A DNA stretch of 64,000 bases from an uncultured Clostridia bacterium (GTDB lineage Bacteria; Bacillota; Clostridia; TANB77; CAG-508), in contig CAKPKQ010000004.1 in assembly GCA_934167305.1 (NCBI GenBank), positions 4,947 through 68,946 of the forward strand. Direction: 5' to 3'. The translations under genes and the position numbers were made by a program. The notes under the pieces are model-generated. The model was not told the DNA's origin, did no database searches, and was given only the letters and a program-made list of their open reading frames with translations. Within the stretch, counting starts at the first letter, position 1. Every line of letters begins with the position of its first letter. Positions 36,794 to 45,474 of the stretch are shown here, in pieces.

Positions 36794-37905
36794 ATTCCTC
36801 TTTCATCCCGTTTTTTGTTAGATAATCATTTATATACTTTTTTATTTTTAACTTTGCAGAACACCAACTATCTTCTGCAAAATTATAATCATTATGCAAT
36901 ATATAAGCATTGGCTGGACAGCCGTCCCATGCATTCACTATAAATTTCACATGTTCCGCATTTTCCAGATTTTATTTGCTCATTTCTATAATCAACAATC
37001 TTTTTGATTTTTTCTAATAAAATAGCAATATCTATGTCATTGATATTTCCATAAAAAAATTCTTTATTATTATATGTTCTATTACATGAATATAAATTCC
37101 CATCTGAATCTAGTGAAATAAAGTTTAAGGCACATTTACCAGAAGTTGCACAAGATTTATTACTATATGAACTATCTAGACATTTTACAAATTCATCGTA
37201 AATTTCTTTTATTTGAGTGAGACGTACATTGTCATCTGAAGTATCCTCTATCCATATATTAAATAATTTTTTAAAAAATTTAAAGTAGCTTTCATTAGTC
37301 ATAAAATTGATATCCATAGAATTATTGCACTTAAATGCAGGACGGATATTACAATTTAATTTATTGTTACGTAAAAATTCATATAATTCGTCCTCTTTAT
37401 TAAGTATTTGGTTAGTTAAAGTCATTATTATTCCAAAATTAATGTTTTCTTTCTTTAATAAATCAATTTTTGATAAAACATCTGTAAATGAATTTTTATT
37501 ATTTTTATATACTCTAAATTTATTTGTTATTTCATCATAACCGTCAAGACTTATTCCTACATGGACATTATATTTTTTTAGGATAGCTGTGATATTTTTA
37601 TTAAGTAATGTTGCATTGGTTTGAATACTAAATCTTGCGTTAGGGTATAATTTTTTTATTTGCCCTAACAGTGCATCATAATTTTGATAGTTAATAATTA
37701 ATGGTTCTCCACCATGAAATATTATTTCACTTGAAGCATTAGTATTAGGCCAAAGCTTTTTTATGTATTTAATTATGTTTGGAATTTTTGATGCAAATTC
37801 TTCATTTTCTTTTATTAAATTAGTGTGGTTATTCTTATCATAACAATATTTACAATTTAAATTGCAAGAATTAGTTGATCTAAATATAATTGTAAAATTT
37901 CTCAT
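36753..37905 (-). CDS. Radical SAM/SPASM peptide maturase, interrupted by a 1-nt frameshift
   Basis: From the ATG at 37905 (AAAGGA upstream) the radical SAM cluster motif is C14xxxC18xxC21 (SCNLNCKYCYD), followed by HGGEPL. The SPASM region contains CATSGKCALNF, SCNRTYNN and CGTCEIYSECMG. There one extra base at about 36924 throws the frame out and the first frame stops at 36892. The other frame resumes GCPANAYILHND...WCSAKL to 36753, exactly what a SPASM domain should contain, giving about 384 residues once corrected. Such enzymes crosslink or otherwise modify ribosomal peptides. The overlap with the next gene supports the resumed frame. Sequencing error or genuine inactivation cannot be separated. 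Confidence 0.82.
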
Positions 37906-37935
37906 AACTTTGTATCCTTTCACATATAAAATAGA

Positions 37936-37958
37936 GCCCACTATATAATATAATGGGC
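37936..37958 (-). other. Hairpin between precursor and maturase genes
   Basis: On the minus strand GCCCATTATA pairs with TATAGTGGGC (one T-G wobble) around a TTA loop, followed by TCTATTTTAT. A weak terminator or processing stem placed here would yield more peptide than enzyme, as is common in peptide-modification operons. Confidence 0.5.
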
Positions 37959-37971
37959 ATGCTTTGTGGTG

Positions 37972-38148
37972 TTAATAGCTATCGTCATATCTTGAAGTGT
38001 CATCATAATGAGAGTCAAAATATCTATCATCAGCTCGATCACTATGTCTATCATGATAGTAAGAATCATTGTAATTATCTCTATGAACTAACTCACTATT
38101 AAAAGTAAAATTGCCTTGAGAGAAAAATTCTTCTAATCTATTACTCAT
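37972..38148 (-). CDS. Putative RiPP precursor peptide, Asp/Tyr/His/Arg/Ser-rich
   Basis: This 58-residue open frame begins at ATG 38148 with AAAGGAG 6 nt upstream. Its first 23 residues look like a leader (MSNRLEEFFSQGNFTFNSEL). The remaining 35 are almost only Asp, Tyr, His, Arg and Ser, without Cys, Lys, Pro or Trp. Six aromatic-X-Asp tripeptides are present: Y26ND, Y31HD, H35SD, Y43FD, H47YD and Y54DD. This is the substrate pattern of radical SAM enzymes that form three-residue cyclophanes. The maturase lies 66 nt downstream, so precursor status is strongly suggested by position and composition, but I recognise no named family. Confidence 0.72.
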   Translation of the reverse strand: MSNRLEEFFSQGNFTFNSELVHRDNYNDSYYHDRHSDRADDRYFDSHYDDTSRYDDSY

Positions 38149-38173
38149 AATTACTCCTTTCTATTACTAAAAT

Positions 38174-40549
38174 TTATTTATTTTTTTTCTTTAGATTAAC
38201 AACAATTGCATTTTCATTATCAAATAAGTATTTAGAATCAGATGTGTCTGTTTGAATAGGGTTAAATTCACGGTCTATATCATAATTATCATTATTTGCT
38301 GTAACTGCTGCAAAATCACCTTTTTTTGTTTTTAAAGCTTTTTTAGCAGCTGATTGTGTATCAGTAATTCCACTAACAAATTTGGTAAAATTGTAGTTTT
38401 TAGTTTTTTGTACTTCTTTATATTTTGATTCCATAAAATCAACTTTACCTTTATCAACAGCACTTTTTCCACCTAAGTCTTTTACTTTGTAAATAACTTG
38501 TTTTCCTTTTAAAGACATAATCTTGCCTTTAGCAAAGTTAGGTTGCCACTTAAATTTAATTCCACTCTTTTTTGCATCATATTCCACTTTATCACTATTA
38601 TAATTGTCAGTCCAAGACCATTCTCTTTTATCTTGCATTGCTGTTTCCCACCATTCAACATCTTCAGGTGTCGCATTACCGAAAATTATTTTATTAACTG
38701 TGTTTGAAAGAATTAAGTTCTTGTAATAATCACCTCTAGCATCAGCAGATAAATCTCCTTTTAATTGTGTTAAGTTTTGAGAATCTAATACTGTTGCAAC
38801 ATTATATTTTCTGTATAAAGTATATATTGGTTCAGTAGCTTTACAAATATATGCAGGAAAATCATCTATATATAAGAAGTGAGGAATACGTGTACTGTCA
38901 TTTCCTGGTCTAGCAAGTATTGATTGTTGCATTAACAATAAGAAGAATAAACCAAATGCTTTGTGAGCAGTTTCTCCTAAATCACCTCTACGTGTACATA
39001 CTAAAGTTACTTGACCTTCTGATAATATTTTATCATATTCTAGGTTGTTAGAACGATTACATAATACAGATTTTACACCAGGGTAACGTAGTAAGTTATC
39101 AATTTCTGCAGAAGCAGTTGTTGTTGAACGTTGAGCATTTAATAAATTAGGGCTATCTGGGTAAAAGTTATTTTCAAAATATTTAATTAAAATACGATAT
39201 TTTGAAGCTAACTCAGGAATTTCTTTCATTTTATCAACTAAATCAACAATTAAACTGAAATCTGTAAGCATATCTAACATATCTTCTAAGTTAGGTAGTA
39301 AGCCATCATGTTCTAATGGATACATTTCTTTTAACAATATTGCTATATTTTCAATCATTTGAACTGCTTCATTTTCTCTAAAAGCAAGTTCTGTATCTGG
39401 TCTACTATGAATAAATAATCCTTTTAATACTGAAGATACAGCTAAACCTGTTTTTATAGGATCTTTATAAACAAATGGGTTTAAACCAGGTGAATCTGCA
39501 CGATTTGGATCAACTATATTTACTGGAATATGGTAATTGTTTGCAACTTTTGCAATCTTTTCAACTGATTCATGCTCTGCTGAAATATAAGTAATACCCA
39601 TATTACGGTAAATAATTTTGTCTCCAGAACTTGAAATTATCATTTTTTTCATATAGCTTTTATAAGTATCAATTTTTTCCTCTTTAGGAATTAACATATC
39701 TAAAGAAAAATGTTCATTTATATAATCATTATCATATGGGCAACTTAAAGATGCAAGGCCAGTTCTTAATGCTGTATATCCCATTTCTTTTGAAACTTCT
39801 TTAAAAAATGATTTTCTTTCAATATCTCTTGCAAGCATTGGCTCATAAATCATTGTGGTTTTACCTGAGCCAGAAACACCAACAACTAATAGTGATTCAT
39901 AACGTTTCTTTTCTGGAATACATACATCTTGACCACTTTCACTATCCATACAAACTTTAACTTCGCAAGTATATGCTCCATGAGCTTCTTTATCAGATGA
40001 AAGCTTAATTCCACCATAATCGAAAATAGAATCACGAATATCTTTAACATCATTAATACCAAAAATCAACCATTTTATTACTTTATAGAAGGTAACTAAA
40101 GGAATATATACCCCTATAGCTGTAAAAGCAGGTTTAAATAAGTAAAAGAACTCTCTTGCTAATTGAGGGTAATTTGGTAATGATAAAAGGTTTATCCATA
40201 CAATTTGGTTTAGCCATTGAACAACAGCTGACACAATTAAAATGTAAAATGAAACTATAAATGTATGAAAAAATCTTAATTTATTAACATCTGCTTTTGC
40301 AAACTTTGATCCTCCTGAAAAGAAAAATGCAAATGTCATACAAGCAAATGCAAAGAAATATTTTATTGGACCCCAATAACTAAAACCTACACCTGTAAAA
40401 ATTATAAACAATAATTCAACAATTCTATCTACTAATATATAAGCAGAAATTAAAGTTAAAATATAGGTTACAAATGTATTTCTGTCAGTTTTTAAAACTT
40501 TTAAAAATTTATCAAATAGTTTCAAAAAATTCACCACTTTCATTTTCAT
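38174..40549 (-). CDS. VirD4/TraG-like membrane ATPase (coupling-protein family)
   Basis: This 791-residue protein has four to five membrane helices in residues 20-165, then a RecA-like motor with Walker A GVSGSGKTT (about 226-234). The middle contains LAFRENEAVQMIENIAIL and the Walker B-like FLYIDDFPAYI. The C-terminal tail is Lys-rich and probably disordered. VirD4/TraG proteins deliver DNA or protein to type IV secretion channels; no relaxase or other channel gene is seen. A TTG at 40525 with AAAGTGGTGA upstream is an alternative start and suits the promoter better. It ends 25 nt before the peptide gene, so they probably share a transcript. Confidence 0.8.
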   Translation of the reverse strand: MKMKVVNFLKLFDKFLKVLKTDRNTFVTYILTLISAYILVDRIVELLFIIFTGVGFSYWGPIKYFFAFACMTFAFFFSGGSKFAKADVNKLRFFHTFIVSFYILIVSAVVQWLNQIVWINLLSLPNYPQLAREFFYLFKPAFTAIGVYIPLVTFYKVIKWLIFGINDVKDIRDSIFDYGGIKLSSDKEAHGAYTCEVKVCMDSESGQDVCIPEKKRYESLLVVGVSGSGKTTMIYEPMLARDIERKSFFKEVSKEMGYTALRTGLASLSCPYDNDYINEHFSLDMLIPKEEKIDTYKSYMKKMIISSSGDKIIYRNMGITYISAEHESVEKIAKVANNYHIPVNIVDPNRADSPGLNPFVYKDPIKTGLAVSSVLKGLFIHSRPDTELAFRENEAVQMIENIAILLKEMYPLEHDGLLPNLEDMLDMLTDFSLIVDLVDKMKEIPELASKYRILIKYFENNFYPDSPNLLNAQRSTTTASAEIDNLLRYPGVKSVLCNRSNNLEYDKILSEGQVTLVCTRRGDLGETAHKAFGLFFLLLMQQSILARPGNDSTRIPHFLYIDDFPAYICKATEPIYTLYRKYNVATVLDSQNLTQLKGDLSADARGDYYKNLILSNTVNKIIFGNATPEDVEWWETAMQDKREWSWTDNYNSDKVEYDAKKSGIKFKWQPNFAKGKIMSLKGKQVIYKVKDLGGKSAVDKGKVDFMESKYKEVQKTKNYNFTKFVSGITDTQSAAKKALKTKKGDFAAVTANNDNYDIDREFNPIQTDTSDSKYLFDNENAIVVNLKKKNK

Positions 40550-40563
40550 ATCTATACTACTAT

Positions 40564-40592
40564 ATTATCTTATAAAATCGCGAAAAATACAA
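40564..40592 (-). promoter_or_regulatory. Promoter of the ATPase-RiPP operon
   Basis: On the minus strand TTGTAT (40587-40592), a 17-nt spacer and GATAAT (40564-40569) predict a start near 40557. That leaves only about 8 nt before the ATG at 40549 but about 30 nt before the TTG at 40525. Confidence 0.5.
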
Positions 40593-40708
40593 GGCTTTTT
40601 GCGAAAAATGTAGAAAAAATAGCTCTTAAATCCTCTTATATAAAAGTGTAATAATCATACTTTTTAAAGTATATGTATATAAAAAGAAAAATATAGAGGA
40701 AAATTTAA

Positions 40709-42343
40709 ATGAAAGCAAAAAAAGAAAGTTTTATGAAAGGTGTTTTGGTTTTGATGATAGCACAGATTTTAATCAAAGCACTAGGACTCATTTATAAATT
40801 ATATTTAACAAATAGAGAAGGATTTGGAGATAAAGGAAATGCTATTTATAGTAGTGGATTTCAAATATATGCTTTATTTTTAACAATTTCATCAGTTGGA
40901 ATTCCAGGAGCATTAGCTAAATTAGTTTCCGAAAAAGTTGCAATAGGAGACACAAAAGGTGCACATAGAATATTTAAAATTGCTTTTGTTACTTTTGGAT
41001 TGATAGGCTTTTGCAGTAGTGCAATATTGTTTTTAGGGGCAAAATATATTTCTAATACCTTATTGCAAATACCAGAAGCAGAGCTAACATTAGTAGCTTT
41101 GTCACCATCCATATTTTTTGTATCAATATCTTGTGTAATAAAAGGGTATTTTATGGGAAGGGAAAACCTAAAAGTTACTGCAAATTCTCACACTTTGGAA
41201 CAATTTTTTAAAACAGTATTGTCTGTTATAATAGTAGAATTTATAGCGATGACGACAGGAGTAGATACATCTGTTATGGCAGCGGGAGCAAACTTAGCCA
41301 CTACATTATCTACAATTTTATGTTTTATATATTTATATAAATATTATTCTAAAATGAGAAAAGAAATTGCATGGGAACTTAAAAGGGGGAAGGAATATAA
41401 AAAAACAAGGATAATTAAAACTATAAAACAAATATTGTTTGTTTCAATACCAATGTCAATGACAGCAATATTGGGAACAATAAATAAAAATATTGATTCA
41501 ATGACAGTGGTAAGAGGGCTAAAAAGATTTTTATCAGAAGAACAGGCCAAAATACAATATGGAATTTTAAGTGGAAAAGTAGATACATTAGTTACACTGC
41601 CAATGTCACTAAATATGGCCTTTGCAACTGCTTTGGTTCCATCTATATCTTCTTCAAAAGCAATTGGAGATATGGAAACCGCAAGAAAAAGAATTTCATT
41701 TTCAATGCTTATAACTATTTTAATAGGAATGCCATGTATGATAATGATGATATTGTTTGCAAAGCAGATTTTAGAGCTATTATTTCCAAATGCAACATCA
41801 GGAGCTTTTATTTATCAAATAAGTTGTTTAAGTATAATTTTTATTGTTTTGGAACAAACTATAAGTGGTGCTTTACATGGATTGGGAAAGATGGTAACTC
41901 CAGCAATTGCACTTGGAATAGGGGTTATAGTTAAATTTATTTTAAATTTATATTTAATACCAATAAATCCAAGTGAATTTATAATAGGTGGAACTGCAGG
42001 AGCAGCTTTTTCAACAGTGGTATGTCATGCAATTGCTTTATTCATTGAATTTAAAATTTTAAACAAAAATATAAATCTTAAATTAAATAAAACAAAATTT
42101 GTATTAAAACCTTTTATTGCAAGTTTGGTTATGGCAGTTTCCTCATATGTGATGTACATATTAATTATAAATAAAATTCAAAATAAGTTGGCAACATTAT
42201 TTTCAATTGGTTTAGGAATGCTTATATATGTAATATTTGTCATATTATTAAAAATTTTTTCAAAAGAAGAAATTTTTATGATTCCATTTGGAAAAAAAGT
42301 TTATTATTTTTTAGAGAACTTGAAACTGTACAGAAACGGCTGA
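40709..42343 (+). CDS. MurJ/SpoVB-type lipid flippase (MOP superfamily)
   Basis: This 544-residue protein has about 14 hydrophobic helices and the SpoVB/polysaccharide-exporter opening KGVLVLMIAQILIKALGLIYK. Further conserved parts are SSVGIPGALAKLVSE, SIPMSMTAILG and GALHGLGKM. Relatives move lipid II (MurJ, SpoVB in spores) or teichuronic or exopolysaccharide lipid intermediates across the membrane. The specific substrate is not visible; cell-wall precursor transport is the best guess. It is monocistronic, divergent from the ATPase operon, with AGAGGAAA before the start. Confidence 0.85.
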   Translation: MKAKKESFMKGVLVLMIAQILIKALGLIYKLYLTNREGFGDKGNAIYSSGFQIYALFLTISSVGIPGALAKLVSEKVAIGDTKGAHRIFKIAFVTFGLIGFCSSAILFLGAKYISNTLLQIPEAELTLVALSPSIFFVSISCVIKGYFMGRENLKVTANSHTLEQFFKTVLSVIIVEFIAMTTGVDTSVMAAGANLATTLSTILCFIYLYKYYSKMRKEIAWELKRGKEYKKTRIIKTIKQILFVSIPMSMTAILGTINKNIDSMTVVRGLKRFLSEEQAKIQYGILSGKVDTLVTLPMSLNMAFATALVPSISSSKAIGDMETARKRISFSMLITILIGMPCMIMMILFAKQILELLFPNATSGAFIYQISCLSIIFIVLEQTISGALHGLGKMVTPAIALGIGVIVKFILNLYLIPINPSEFIIGGTAGAAFSTVVCHAIALFIEFKILNKNINLKLNKTKFVLKPFIASLVMAVSSYVMYILIINKIQNKLATLFSIGLGMLIYVIFVILLKIFSKEEIFMIPFGKKVYYFLENLKLYRNG

Positions 42344-42390
42344 AACAGTATTGAAATAGGCATGTACAGGACCACAAAAACTTGAAAACG

Positions 42391-42418
42391 TTGACATGTG
42401 CAAGTTTTAAAATAAAAT
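42391..42418 (+). promoter_or_regulatory. Promoter of the HU gene
   Basis: TTGACA (42391-42396), a 16-nt spacer and TAAAAT (42413-42418) precede a leader of about 95 nt. The -35 box lies in the loop of an inverted repeat AAAACTTG/CAAGTTTT (42377-42408). Confidence 0.6.
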
Positions 42419-42518
42419 TTTAAATAAAAAAAGAAGGATTTTCAAAAAAAATGACGAATAATGTTAGTAGTAGATAATAAGTCTACGGATTTTAAAATCT
42501 TATAGGAGGTAATTTAAA

Positions 42519-42797
42519 ATGAACAAATCAGAATTAATCGCAGCTATGGCAGCAAAAACAGGAGAAACAAAGAAAGATGCTGAGGCAGCTTTAAACGCAT
42601 TCGTTGGCGTTGTAACAGATGCATTAGTAAAAGGAGATAAAGTTCAATTAGTTGGATTTGGTTCTTTTGAAGTAAGAAAAAGAGCTGCTAGAAAAGGTAG
42701 AAACCCACAAACTAAAGAAGAAATCAAAATACCAGCATCTAAAGCACCTGTATTCAAAGCAGGAAAAGCTTTAAAAGAATTAGTAAACAAAAAATAA
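42519..42797 (+). CDS. hup: DNA-binding protein HU
   Basis: HU is a dimeric nucleoid protein that bends DNA. The 92 residues are complete and canonical: [40 protein letters not shown] on the DNA-binding arm, and the final helix [17 protein letters not shown]. A strong site, TAGGAGGT, is upstream. It is monocistronic with its own promoter and terminator, as expected for an abundant protein. Confidence 0.97.
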   Translation: MNKSELIAAMAAKTGETKKDAEAALNAFVGVVTDALVKGDKVQLVGFGSFEVRKRAARKGRNPQTKEEIKIPASKAPVFKAGKALKELVNKK

Positions 42798-42831
42798 TTT
42801 GAAATTTATATAAATTATATGAATTCATATC

Positions 42832-42864
42832 AAAAGGTGTAGAGTAGGTCTACATCTTTTTTTT
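42832..42864 (+). terminator. HU gene terminator
   Basis: AAAAGGTGTAGA pairs with TCTACATCTTTT (one G-T wobble, 5-nt loop) and is followed by a T run. Confidence 0.85.
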
Positions 42865-42939
42865 GAATTGATATAAAAAAATTACAGAAATTTCCTTATT
42901 TTTTTTCAAAAAAGTGTTCTAAACGGATTGTTATTGTGA

Positions 42940-42945
42940 TATAAT
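42940..42945 (+). promoter_or_regulatory. -10 box of the alr-like/ATP-grasp operon
   Basis: TATAAT lies 24 nt before the alr-like start codon; the -35 position (TTCTAA) is weak. Confidence 0.4.
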
Positions 42946-42969
42946 GCAAAAAAAATAAGGAGGAAACAG

Positions 42970-44169
42970 ATGTATAGAAACACTTATGCACAAATTGATG
43001 TTGGAAACATACAAAATAATGTTAAAACAATTGTTAGAAAATATCCTGAATATGACTATTACTTTGCGGTTGTAAAAGGAAACGCATATGGACATAGTGA
43101 TAAAATTTGTAAGTATTTAATAGAATGTGGAATAAATTATTTTGCTATTTCATCTTTAGAAGAAGCAATTAGCTTAAGAAGGCAAAAAATCAATACTCCT
43201 ATATTATTCTTAGAACCAATAGACTTAAGGTATATAGATAAATGTATTGAAAATAATGTTACAATAACGGTTCATGATTATGAATATTTTAAAAGACTAC
43301 AACAAATAGATATAAAAAAGCCTTTAAAAGTTCATATAAAAATTGATAGCGGGCTTTGCAGACTTGGATTAAATGATAAAATGCAAGTAAAAGAAGTTGT
43401 ACAAGAATTAAGAAAAAAGCCGAATGTTGAAGTAGAGGGAATATTTACTCATTTTGCAACAGATGGGGTATATGATATTTCATGGGACAATCAATATGCA
43501 AAATTTCAAGAACTTACATCAGAAATTGATTTAATGCAGATTCCTATTGTGCATTTAGGAAGGAGTCAAACTTTACTTAATCACAATAAAATACCATTTG
43601 CTAATGGAATTAGACTTGGAATTATAATATATGGATATAATACTACACCAAAGCCATTACCAGATGGTTTTATAAACGAATTAAAAAGAATAAAAAGAGA
43701 ATGGTACAAAAAAAGACACCATATTAGCAAAACTATAACAGATACGGAAATTAATTTAAAAACTGCATTTTCTTTATATAGTGAAGTAGTACAAGTTAAG
43801 CAAATTGAAAAAGGAAGTTTTGTTGGTTATGGCAGAATCTATGAGGCCCCAGAAGATATGTATGTTGCTGTTATTCCAATAGGCTATGCAGATGGATTTA
43901 GTACAAAAAATAAAGGAAGAGAAGTTGCTATAAATGGAAAAAGATATCCTTTAGTTGGAGTAGTAAACATGGGAATGATAATTGCAAAAGTTGACGAAAC
44001 TGTCCACAATGGGGATAAAGTCACCTTAATAGGTGATGAAATTCCAATGAGAGAGGTTGCTAAATATATGGGAACCAGTGTATATGAAGGTTCATGTATG
44101 ATAAATGATTGGATACCAAGAGTTCTAGTAAAAGATGGAGAAATAGTAGAAATAGATGAAAGAAAATAG
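42970..44169 (+). CDS. alr: Alanine racemase-like PLP enzyme
   Basis: Alanine racemase converts L- to D-alanine for peptidoglycan. The PLP lysine lies in VVKGNAYGH (about residue 36), followed by HIKIDSGLCRLG and GIFTHFA. The C-terminal beta domain contains VGYGRIYEAPED, PIGYADGF and GSCMINDWI. At 399 residues it is slightly long because of a basic insertion near 235-260 (KRIKREWYKKRHH). Linkage to an ATP-grasp ligase 11 nt downstream raises the possibility that it racemises another residue such as Asp or Ser, so the specificity is less certain than the fold. Confidence 0.87.
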   Translation: MYRNTYAQIDVGNIQNNVKTIVRKYPEYDYYFAVVKGNAYGHSDKICKYLIECGINYFAISSLEEAISLRRQKINTPILFLEPIDLRYIDKCIENNVTITVHDYEYFKRLQQIDIKKPLKVHIKIDSGLCRLGLNDKMQVKEVVQELRKKPNVEVEGIFTHFATDGVYDISWDNQYAKFQELTSEIDLMQIPIVHLGRSQTLLNHNKIPFANGIRLGIIIYGYNTTPKPLPDGFINELKRIKREWYKKRHHISKTITDTEINLKTAFSLYSEVVQVKQIEKGSFVGYGRIYEAPEDMYVAVIPIGYADGFSTKNKGREVAINGKRYPLVGVVNMGMIIAKVDETVHNGDKVTLIGDEIPMREVAKYMGTSVYEGSCMINDWIPRVLVKDGEIVEIDERK

Positions 44170-44180
44170 GAGGAATATAT

Positions 44181-45404
44181 ATGAATTTTGATGTTCTTAT
44201 TTTGGGAAGTGACTTTAATGCATATTTTATGTCAAGATGTTATCATGAATTATTTAATAAAAAAGTAGATGTAATAAGCAAGAGAGCTATAGGAGTTGTA
44301 TCATATAGTACAATAGTTAATTTTAAAGAGGTTCCAAACTTTGAAAATGCAGAGGTATTTGTAAAGACGCTAAATGAATATGCTGAGCAAAGTGATAAAG
44401 AAAAAATAGTTCTTGTCGGAACAAGTGATGAATTGGTAAGATTAATAATTGAAAATCAAGGAAAATTAAATAGCAAATATGTACATAATTATCCAAGTCT
44501 AGAAATATTAAATAAAATTCTGGTCAAAGATACATTTTATCAAACTTTTGATAATTGTGAATTTGATATTCCAAAAACATATATATATCCTTGTAATTCA
44601 AATCAAACGATTGATGAAGAAAAAGTTGCTAAACTTATGTATCCTTTAATAGTAAAACCAGGAAACAATATTGAATATCATAACCACAAATTCGAAGGAA
44701 TGTTCAAAGTATTTAAAGTGCATTCAAGAGAAGAATTGCAAGATGTAATAAAGAAGATAGAAAACTCAGGTTATAATAAAAACTTAGTTATTCAAGAATT
44801 TATTCCAGGTGATGACTGCGCATTATTTGATTGTCAATTTTATTGTAGCAAAGATAAAAAGGTACAACTAATGGCATTTGCACAAATTGGACTACAAGAA
44901 AGAAATCCAGGTGGAATAGGAAACTGTACATTATTAGTAAATGGATTTAACGAACATGGTTATGACGAAAAAATAGTAGAGCCATTAAAGAAATTCATGG
45001 AGAGAATAGGGTACCAAGGTTTTGCTGAGGTTGACCTAAAATATGATAACAGAGATGGAAAATATAAAGTTCTAGAAATAAATCCAAGGCAAGCTAGATG
45101 TAGCTATTATCTTGCAGCAGGTGGACACAACCTAATACAGTATTTAGTAGATGACTTAATATATCATAAAGAAAAAGAATTTACATTAATGAAGAATGAA
45201 GTAGCATTAAGCTTTGTACCAAAAAGTGTTGTAAAAAAATATGTGACAAGTGAACCGCTTAGAAATGAAGCACTAAAACTAGCAAAAGAAGGAAAAATGG
45301 TAAATCCACTAAAATACAAAGCAGATAAAAGCTTAAAAAGAAGAATATACCTAATAATGAAAGACATAAGCTATAAAAGAAAATATAAAAAATTAACTTG
45401 GTAA
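44181..45404 (+). CDS. ATP-grasp ligase (D-aspartate ligase-like)
   Basis: This 407-residue protein has a Rossmann-like N domain (DVLILGSDFNAYFMSR) and an ATP-grasp core. The core shows PLIVKPGNNIEYHN, VIQEFIPGDDCALFD, and the metal-binding FAEVDLKYD and VLEINPRQAR. ATP-grasp enzymes join a carboxylate to an amine. The fold and size fit the D-aspartate ligase of Enterococcus (Aslfm), which adds D-Asp to the peptidoglycan stem peptide, and the racemase upstream would supply a D-amino acid. Other amino-acid ligases fit too. It is expressed with the racemase. Confidence 0.72.
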   Translation: MNFDVLILGSDFNAYFMSRCYHELFNKKVDVISKRAIGVVSYSTIVNFKEVPNFENAEVFVKTLNEYAEQSDKEKIVLVGTSDELVRLIIENQGKLNSKYVHNYPSLEILNKILVKDTFYQTFDNCEFDIPKTYIYPCNSNQTIDEEKVAKLMYPLIVKPGNNIEYHNHKFEGMFKVFKVHSREELQDVIKKIENSGYNKNLVIQEFIPGDDCALFDCQFYCSKDKKVQLMAFAQIGLQERNPGGIGNCTLLVNGFNEHGYDEKIVEPLKKFMERIGYQGFAEVDLKYDNRDGKYKVLEINPRQARCSYYLAAGGHNLIQYLVDDLIYHKEKEFTLMKNEVALSFVPKSVVKKYVTSEPLRNEALKLAKEGKMVNPLKYKADKSLKRRIYLIMKDISYKRKYKKLTW

Positions 45405-45442
45405 AAAAACAAGCCAACAGAATTTTACATTCTGTTGGCTTG
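45404..45442 (-). terminator. Terminator of the minus-strand kinase-like operon
   Basis: A perfect 14-bp stem (CAAGCCAACAGAAT and its complement) is followed on the minus strand by seven T. On the plus strand no T run follows, so it mainly ends the gene arriving from the right. Confidence 0.82.
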
Positions 45443-45474
45443 CTTTGACAGTAAGAGGCTGACAATACGGCAAA

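Noticed and set aside
36753..36950. Independent 65-residue gene between maturase and kinase
   Set aside because: Its sequence is the missing SPASM tail of the maturase in the next frame.
36892..37941. Maturase starting at 37941
   Set aside because: The longer start adds 12 residues without family similarity; ATG 37905 has AAAGGA upstream and begins the radical SAM domain properly.
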